From Deltaproteobacteria bacterium (GTDB taxonomy: Bacteria; Desulfobacterota; DSM-4660; Desulfatiglandales; B25-G16): DNA of 7,022 bases. Below, piece by piece: positions 1 through 3,313 of the stretch. The first letter of the stretch is position 1, and the number at the start of each line of letters is the position of its first letter. The stretch lies in assembly GCA_003646875.1 (NCBI GenBank), contig QMLT01000086.1:1-7022 (forward strand). Reading direction: 5' to 3'. The notes under the pieces are model-generated. The model made no database searches. It was not told the origin of the DNA and was given only the letters and a program-made list of their open reading frames with translations. Made by a program: the position numbers and the translations under genes.

Positions 1-204
1 GATTTATGGGGGTCTGCCTGTGCATCAGTTATAGGGCATGAGACAAAAAAAGACATACCCATGCTCCTTAAATGCAGCATTTTTAAGCTGCTGCCCCAAC
101 TTATTGAGAAGTTACCACCATCCGTGATAAATAGTTAAGGGCTGAAGAACAATCGCCTTAAGCTTCTGGTCGCCTAACTTACTTTCAAGGACTCTTCCAA
201 TTTT
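1..204. other. Unassigned left-edge sequence, possibly decayed coding DNA
   Basis: No gene is supported here. On the plus strand a frame is open from the window edge to a TAA at 136-138 (45 residues), so it could be the tail of a gene starting outside the window. On the minus strand a frame reading through about 260 to 113 (containing KLGDQKLKAIVLQPLTIYHG), then a TAA, then LLNKLGQQLKNAAFKEHGYV, looks more protein-like and could be a relic. I recognise neither reading. The sequence is best treated as decayed or intergenic DNA. Confidence 0.3.
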
Positions 205-261
205 AAAAACCTGATCCAATTGCGCCTTGAAACTGGGGACGTTAGAATAATCGACAGCAGA
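205..261 (+). pseudogene. Fragment of a CopG-type antitoxin gene, duplicated from or homologous to the one at 744-1022
   Basis: Bases 213-257 match 884-928 at 41 of 45 positions, and the match continues loosely to 205. In the corresponding frame the fragment reads LIQLRLETGDVRIIDSR against LIQLRLEPADVRIIDRE in the intact antitoxin, which is the beta strand and first helix of its ribbon-helix-helix DNA-binding domain. The frame is closed by TAA at 175-177 upstream and TGA about 280 downstream, and no start or acidic N-terminus is visible. It is therefore a relic of a second copy, left by tandem duplication or by loss of an older paralogous module. Confidence 0.6.
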
Positions 262-304
262 AATTTACAAACTGATAATTGATGTTCTCGTAAAAAGTCC
301 CATT

Positions 305-327
305 TCCCCTCCCTTTGTGGGAGGGGA
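305..327. repeat. REP-like interspersed hairpin repeat (CCCCTCCC / GGGAGGGG)
   Basis: CCCCTCCC (306-313) and GGGAGGGG (319-326) form a perfect 8-bp stem around a TTTGT loop, and T305-A327 extends it to 9 bp. The following stretch, ATTAAGGTGAGGGGGGAG (327-344), has the G-rich tail I know from short interspersed repeats of the type GGGAGGGG-TTAGGGTGAGGGG found in many bacterial genomes. A T-run at 347-352 follows, so transcripts entering from the left might also terminate here. It separates the antitoxin fragment from the promoter of the intact toxin gene. Confidence 0.6.
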
Positions 328-356
328 TTAAGGTGAGGGGGGAGAATTTTTTGCAG

Positions 357-385
357 TTGACAGGTGTTATTAGATTCTCTAAGAT
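357..385 (+). promoter_or_regulatory. Sigma70-type promoter of the BrnT-like toxin/antitoxin operon, with an overlapping dyad
   Basis: A consensus -35 box TTGACA (357-362) is followed after exactly 17 bases by TAAGAT (380-385; four of six to consensus), giving a predicted transcript start near 392 and a leader of about 20 bases before the ATG at 412. A 13-base dyad, TTAGA-ttc-TCTAA (370-382), lies between the boxes and overlaps the -10 element. That is where a ribbon-helix-helix antitoxin would bind for autorepression. The promoter is seen in the sequence; the operator role is inferred. Confidence 0.55.
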
Positions 386-411
386 ATTACTAATTATTCG
401 AAGAGTAGAGT

Positions 412-744
412 ATGGGCCTAGAAAAGGCTTTTCAATGTGAAATTACAATCTCATTAGGGGTAAAAGAAAAGCTTTTAAAAAAACACAATATCGAAGTTTG
501 GGAAATTGAAGAAGCCATTTATGATGATCCATATGCTTTTTCCATTGCTCATCGGGATTGTTACTTTATTTATGGCAAAGCTTTTTCTGGTAGATACCTT
601 TTGATATTGGTTAGGGTGTTGTCTCCAGAAGAAACTTCCAAACTGGGCTTTAAACCAGGAACCAATGTCATTAAAATAATTACAGCCAGGGATATGAATA
701 AAAAGCAGAGAAAAATATATAATAAGAGAAGAGGGATTAATTAA
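412..744 (+). CDS. BrnT-like type II toxin (putative ribonuclease)
   Basis: This 110-residue basic protein resembles the BrnT family, RelE-fold toxins thought to cleave RNA and block translation. Visible family features are the N-terminal helix before a D-D-P (EIEEAIYDDP, residues 31-40), the central strands around YFIYGKAFSGRYLLILV (51-67) where the family has R-Y-x-x-x-G-x-x-x-x-G-R, and the C-terminal I-I-T-A-R-x-M-x-x-x-x-R-x-x-Y (89-103), ending in a lysine/arginine-rich tail. The length is close to usual. The ATG at 412 has only a weak purine-rich site (about 401-410) in front. The stop overlaps the antitoxin ATG by one base (TAATG), so the pair should be co-translated. Toxin-first order matches BrnT/BrnA modules. 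No catalytic residue is proved by sequence alone, and a DUF4258-type toxin is the nearest alternative. Confidence 0.75.
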   Translation: MGLEKAFQCEITISLGVKEKLLKKHNIEVWEIEEAIYDDPYAFSIAHRDCYFIYGKAFSGRYLLILVRVLSPEETSKLGFKPGTNVIKIITARDMNKKQRKIYNKRRGIN

Positions 745-1022
745 TGAAACCTGCAAAAAAATTATCAGATATTCCGCATATGAATGATGAAGAACTGGAG
801 AAGTTTTGGGAAAAAAATGAGCCAGAAGACTTTGAAGGGTGGCAAGAAGGAAATCTGAAATTCGTGCGTCCACCCAAAAAGTTGATCCAATTGCGCCTTG
901 AACCCGCGGACGTTAGAATAATTGACAGAGAATCCAAGCACACAGGCATTGACAGAGCCCAACTGGTTCGCTCATGGGTAAAAGAAAAGATAAGAAATAT
1001 AGAAAAACAAGAAGGTGGCTAG
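744..1022 (+). CDS. CopG-family ribbon-helix-helix antitoxin of the BrnT-like toxin
   Basis: The 92-residue protein has the two-part layout of CopG/BrnA-type antitoxins. An acidic N-terminal part (residues 8-36) contains E-x-x-x-F-W-E-K-N-E-P-E-D-F, the F-W-x-x-x-x-x-x-D-F/Y signature of the CopG_antitoxin family. A ribbon-helix-helix domain follows, with strand LIQLRLEP (47-54), helix one (55-66) and helix two after TGIDRAQLVRSWVKEKI (67-83). The first part would bind and neutralise the toxin and the second would dimerise and bind the promoter. GAGGG at 731-735 sits 8 bases before the ATG and supports this start; the ATG overlaps the toxin stop. Bases 884-928 recur, diverged, at 213-257. The gene looks complete. 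Confidence 0.8.
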   Translation: MKPAKKLSDIPHMNDEELEKFWEKNEPEDFEGWQEGNLKFVRPPKKLIQLRLEPADVRIIDRESKHTGIDRAQLVRSWVKEKIRNIEKQEGG

Positions 1023-1049
1023 CAATTCTCCTCTTTTCTTACTTACCTA

Positions 1050-1290
1050 CTATTTCGATAAATCAACTTTTGGCTGATTTGGCAATTCTGGCATTTTGGC
1101 CAAATGATTACGAATCGTCTCTCTTGCTTTCCCTAACCTCTTTGCAATCCTCTCCTATGGGATCTCAAGCCAGTTCATGCGAAATTCAGAACCGCGGTAT
1201 TCAGAAAAAGGATCACCGAAAACCAGGGGAAAAGGAACCCTCGTTGGTGTTCATAAGCCTTACTTTGAACAACTTCTATGATAATATCTT
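1050..1290 (-). pseudogene. Decayed gene with a helix-turn-helix segment
   Basis: Read on the minus strand, three pieces line up into one eroded protein. The piece at 1053-1154 encodes 34 residues, ERIAKRLGKARETIRNHL followed by AKMPELPNQ, a convincing helix-turn-helix (I-A-x-x-L-G-x-x-x-x-T-I-R-N-H-L) ending at two stops. In the same frame, before a TAG at 1155-1157, the piece at 1158-1250 encodes FGDPFSEYRGSEFRMNWLEI. Further upstream a different frame carries DIIIEVVQSKAYEHQRGF (to about 1290). Joining them needs one read-through and one frameshift, so the gene is dead. The helix-turn-helix resembles those of ParB/RepB-like and resolvase- or transposase-like DNA-binding proteins; I cannot name the family. 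It lies antisense between two toxin-antitoxin loci. Confidence 0.5.
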
Positions 1291-1310
1291 TTTAAATAAA
1301 GGTTTGAGAG

Positions 1311-1442
1311 ATGGCCAAATAAGTCGATTGTTTGCTTATACAAAGAATAAGTCAACTTCCGTCTGATTTACTTGGGGAAGTAAATGATTTTGTGGATATT
1401 TTGCTCAAAGAGAAAAATGTAAGTGGTGGCATTGAGGAATAA
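1311..1442 (+). pseudogene. DUF2281-like antitoxin gene with a stop at codon 4
   Basis: From the ATG at 1311 the frame reads M-A-K, a TAA (1320-1322), then VDCLLIQRISQLPSDLLGEV and NDFVDILLKEKN up to a TAA at 1440-1442, 44 codons in all. The pattern helix, L-P-x-x-L-x-x-E-V-x-D-F-V-D-x-L-L-K is that of small DUF2281/VapB-like antitoxins, which normally pair with a PIN or RelE-type toxin. Upstream, AAAGG (1298-1302) is placed as a ribosome binding site for 1311, suggesting that the TAA is a mutation of a sense codon. A TTG at 1329 could rescue a 37-residue product. No PIN or RelE toxin follows; the next gene, 25 bases on, is the MNT gene, so this is an orphan relic or a former extra member of that operon. 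Confidence 0.5.
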
Positions 1443-1454
1443 GAAGCGGCAATA

Positions 1455-1520
1455 AAGGAAATAAGAGATGGAATCCAAACTTATTGAAAAAATATCTCTT
1501 ATTTTATTGACCGGAGCGAA
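1455..1520 (+). pseudogene. Severed 5' end of the MNT gene: ribosome binding site, ATG at 1468, and frameshift
   Basis: AAGGAA (1455-1460) lies 7 bases before the ATG at 1468, a far better initiation site than the one at 1521. From there the frame reads M-E-S-K-L-I-E-K, the usual first helix of minimal nucleotidyltransferases, but runs into TGA at 1522. The nucleotidyltransferase frame reads N-I-S-Y-F-I-D-R-S-E upstream of 1521. One extra A in the A-run at 1487-1492 would fuse both into a normal N-terminus. This is a single-base deletion, a sequencing error in the homopolymer, or less likely a slippage site. Confidence 0.6.
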
Positions 1521-1880
1521 GTGATAGCTGTTTACATTTTTGGTTCCTACGCCAAGGGCCGGCAGCAAACGGGCAGCGACATTGATTTGGCCATTCTCAT
1601 CGATCAAGATAATATCTCTCATCAAAATGAGCTAATAAGACAATACACAATCGAGCTGAGTCGTATCCTCCGCAAAGACTTGCATCTAATTATTATGAAT
1701 TCTGCTGGCGAAGATATCCTTGCTCAGATTTACAAATATGGCCAATGCATACTCAATCAAAACCCAGACCTGCTTGCCCGTTTTAAAATGATTGCCTTTG
1801 CCATGATCGCAGACTTTGCCTATTACAAGAACATTATGAAAAAAGGTTTTACCCGCAAAATATACAGAGAAACGCAGTGA
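1521..1880 (+). CDS. mntA: MntA-type minimal nucleotidyltransferase (antitoxin of HEPN-MNT), probably 5'-frameshifted
   Basis: The 119-residue frame begins at a GTG directly on the core strand VYIFGSYAKG and holds the MNT signature GS-X10-DXD (G8, S9; D20-I-D22). MntA antitoxins use this fold to transfer AMP to a tyrosine of the HepT toxin, silencing it. In the family a third carboxylate usually lies in a strand such as V-D-L-V-V-L-N; here that strand is LHLIIMN, with H55 (CAT, 1683-1685) at the Asp position, so activity may be reduced. The C-terminus (86-119) is the usual helix region. With the severed 5' end restored the length would be about 137, normal for the family. The TGA stop overlaps the GTG of hepT by four bases (GTGA), the typical coupling of this operon. 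As it stands it is probably a decaying gene. Confidence 0.75.
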   Translation: MIAVYIFGSYAKGRQQTGSDIDLAILIDQDNISHQNELIRQYTIELSRILRKDLHLIIMNSAGEDILAQIYKYGQCILNQNPDLLARFKMIAFAMIADFAYYKNIMKKGFTRKIYRETQ

Positions 1881-2107
1881 TTGATAAGGATGTCATTTTA
1901 GCGAAAGCCTGTAAGTTAGAACATCATCTCCGCCGAATAAAGGAAAAGAGGGAAATAAGTCTGGATAAATTTCTTACTGATCTGGATTTACAGGAGAGTA
2001 TATTGTTCAACCTGCAGATGGCGCTTCAAAATTGTATTGATCTTGCAGCCCATATTATAAGCGACGAAGAACTGGGGATAGTAGGCAGCACCAATGAACA
2101 CGCATAA
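1877..2107 (+). CDS. hepT: HepT-like HEPN toxin, C-terminally truncated
   Basis: The 76 residues match the N-terminal half of HepT (DUF86) proteins: a first helix (VILAKACKLEHHLRRIKEKR, 6-25), then S-L-D-K-F-L-T-D-L-D-L-Q-E-S (28-41), then N-L-Q-M-A-L-Q-N-C-I-D-L-A-A-H-I-I-S-D-E (45-64) and G-S-T-N-E (70-74). Complete HepT proteins are about 110-140 residues, and the HEPN ribonuclease motif RX4-6H-X-Y lies in the missing half. None of the frames after the TAA at 2105-2107 shows it, so the 3' part appears lost rather than shifted. The product should lack toxin activity and the target tyrosine. Start is GTG at 1877, overlapping the mntA stop. Functional MntA/HepT activity is not expected from this copy. 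Confidence 0.75.
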   Translation: MIDKDVILAKACKLEHHLRRIKEKREISLDKFLTDLDLQESILFNLQMALQNCIDLAAHIISDEELGIVGSTNEHA

Positions 2108-2248
2108 CCTTTCGGCCGCAACGAAGGATGAAAGTAGTTGAGTGGTCAAATGGTTAAGTAGTAAACGAGTTAATTTTAGGCCCTTTAGTTCACTTTAGGC
2201 ACTTTCATATAAAAGTAATAAATTTCCACAGGACTTTGAGCAATTACC

Positions 2249-2266
2249 ATTTTGCTACTGCAAAAT
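2249..2266. promoter_or_regulatory. Perfect inverted repeat ATTTTGC-tact-GCAAAAT, candidate operator
   Basis: Seven bases pair perfectly around a four-base spacer, centred about 75 bases upstream of the kinase ATG. The place and shape suit a regulator binding site, for example an autoregulatory or sugar-responsive repressor. Without a T-run it is a poor terminator. The role is inferred. Confidence 0.4.
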
Positions 2267-2273
2267 CTGGGGT

Positions 2274-2289
2274 AAAAAGTAATCTTTTT
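2274..2289. promoter_or_regulatory. Second inverted repeat AAAAAG-taat-CTTTTT
   Basis: A perfect six-base dyad with a four-base spacer, its centre 24 bases from that of the dyad at 2249-2266. In RNA it could form a weak hairpin ending in five U, so it may act as an attenuator or be chance in AT-rich DNA. Confidence 0.3.
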
Positions 2290-2317
2290 GGATAATGAAA
2301 TTTTATTCCTATATTTG

Positions 2318-2327
2318 AAAGGAGAGG
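2318..2327 (+). promoter_or_regulatory. Strong ribosome binding site that fixes the kinase start at 2333
   Basis: AAAGGAGAGG places GGAG 8 bases before the ATG at 2333. A longer reading from a TTG at 2288 would add 15 residues (M-D-N-E-I-L-F-L-Y-L...) that lie outside the conserved ROK fold and have no such site, so 2333 is preferred. Confidence 0.8.
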
Positions 2328-2332
2328 TTAAG

Positions 2333-3238
2333 ATGGCGAAGGTCTTTACTATTGACGGTGGCGGCGATAAGTTTGCATATGCCTCAGTAAAAAATGGGAA
2401 GGTTATCCTTTTAAAAACCTTTCATTCTCCCACTTCTATAGATGGACTTAAGGGCCAAATCTTAAAAGTCGCCCATGGTGGACTAAAAAAATATGATGGC
2501 ATGGGAATAGCTATTGCGGGTGTTGTCCAAAATAATGAAACAATCATTCAAAGCCCTAATTTGCACTGGCTGGATACTATAAATCTCAAGGAATGGTCAC
2601 AAAATGCCTTTGGGATCAAATGTTGGGTTACAAATGATCTCGAGGCCGCTGGCATAGGGGAACTTAAAGAAGGTGAATTACAAGGAGTAAGATGTGGAAT
2701 TATAGATACCATTAGCACTGGTCTGGGAGGATGCACTATCATCCGAATTCCAGGAGCTAAAGAAGTGGTTATCCCTGGAGAACCCGGGCATATGGTGAAT
2801 TTTGGGCTTCAAGGCCCCCTTTGTGGATGCGGGAAGTTTGGCTGCAATGAGGCACGTTATTCTGGAGGGGCAATAAGGAGACGGGTAAAGCAACTTTTCG
2901 GTGATCAGATTCCCTCTGGCATGGACCCATGTAGATTCTTAGATCAAGAAGCAGACAAGGGTAGACCATGGGCGCTTCAGTTGTATAAAGAGGTTGGAGA
3001 AGGAATAGGTTTAGGTTGGGCCAATACCCTGAATCGAAATGGATGGATTGAAAAAATTGTCTACATGGGAAAATTTGGAGTTTACGGAATGAAACATATG
3101 CGTCCTCATATCGAGGAAGTCATCCAAATCGGTGCAATGTTTTCACACCATAAAGATATCTCTATCGTCCAATCAAGCCTGTGGCCTAATGGCGCCCATA
3201 TTGGAGCTGCCGCTATATTTGAAGAACATGAAGTCTAA
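2333..3238 (+). CDS. ROK-family sugar kinase (possible glucokinase)
   Basis: The 301-residue protein has the full ROK layout. The N-terminal ATP-phosphate loop is D8-G-G-G-D-K13, where the family has D-x-G-G-T-K. The catalytic Asp is D102 in VTNDLEAAGIGE (99-110), matching N-D-A-N-A-A. The second phosphate loop is STGLGG (128-133). E150-P-G-H153 and C164-G-C166-G-K-F-G-C171-N-E form the ROK zinc site. GLGWANTLN (226-234) and HIGAAAIF (289-296) are the family's C-terminal helices. Such cytoplasmic enzymes phosphorylate glucose, fructose, mannose, N-acetylmannosamine or similar sugars; the substrate cannot be read from sequence. The T-to-D change at position 12 is uncommon. Length is normal. 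It converges with the trehalose gene, whose synthase needs glucose-6-phosphate, so glucokinase activity is plausible. It lacks the N-terminal helix-turn-helix of ROK repressors. Confidence 0.85.
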   Translation: MAKVFTIDGGGDKFAYASVKNGKVILLKTFHSPTSIDGLKGQILKVAHGGLKKYDGMGIAIAGVVQNNETIIQSPNLHWLDTINLKEWSQNAFGIKCWVTNDLEAAGIGELKEGELQGVRCGIIDTISTGLGGCTIIRIPGAKEVVIPGEPGHMVNFGLQGPLCGCGKFGCNEARYSGGAIRRRVKQLFGDQIPSGMDPCRFLDQEADKGRPWALQLYKEVGEGIGLGWANTLNRNGWIEKIVYMGKFGVYGMKHMRPHIEEVIQIGAMFSHHKDISIVQSSLWPNGAHIGAAAIFEEHEV

Positions 3239-3313
3239 TTTTAGAATTTTGTGTTGAGATCACAATGAAACAGTCGAGAGCATTACACATAGTCCCTTAA
3301 ACCACGCATTATC

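Larger units (their letters stand above)
2108..2332. other. Intergenic region between the truncated hepT and the ROK kinase gene
   Basis: No gene is supported in these 225 bases. Just after hepT, CCTTTCG (2108-2114) and CGAAGG (2122-2127) can pair with one bulged T but no T-run follows, so it is a weak terminator candidate. The right half holds two perfect dyads (listed separately), a TTGAGC at 2236-2241 that might be a -35 box, and the strong ribosome binding site of the next gene. Confidence 0.5.

Noticed and set aside
475..962. Overlapping minus-strand open frames opposite the BrnT-like toxin and antitoxin genes
   Set aside because: They are shadows of the two recognisable plus-strand genes and show no family features of their own.
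974..1366. A 130-codon plus-strand open frame starting inside the antitoxin gene
   Set aside because: It begins within another gene with no placed ribosome binding site and its residues look random (low-complexity, no motif). The minus strand over the same bases reads as an eroded helix-turn-helix protein.
1489..1494. Programmed -1 frameshifting in mntA
   Set aside because: The in-frame heptamer is A-AAA-ATA, so the second tRNA would not re-pair, and I saw no stimulatory hairpin immediately downstream. A plain indel is the simpler explanation.
1368..1625. An 85-codon minus-strand open frame across the MNT gene start
   Set aside because: It is antisense to the GS-X10-DXD nucleotidyltransferase core and to the antitoxin relic, and has no recognisable motif.
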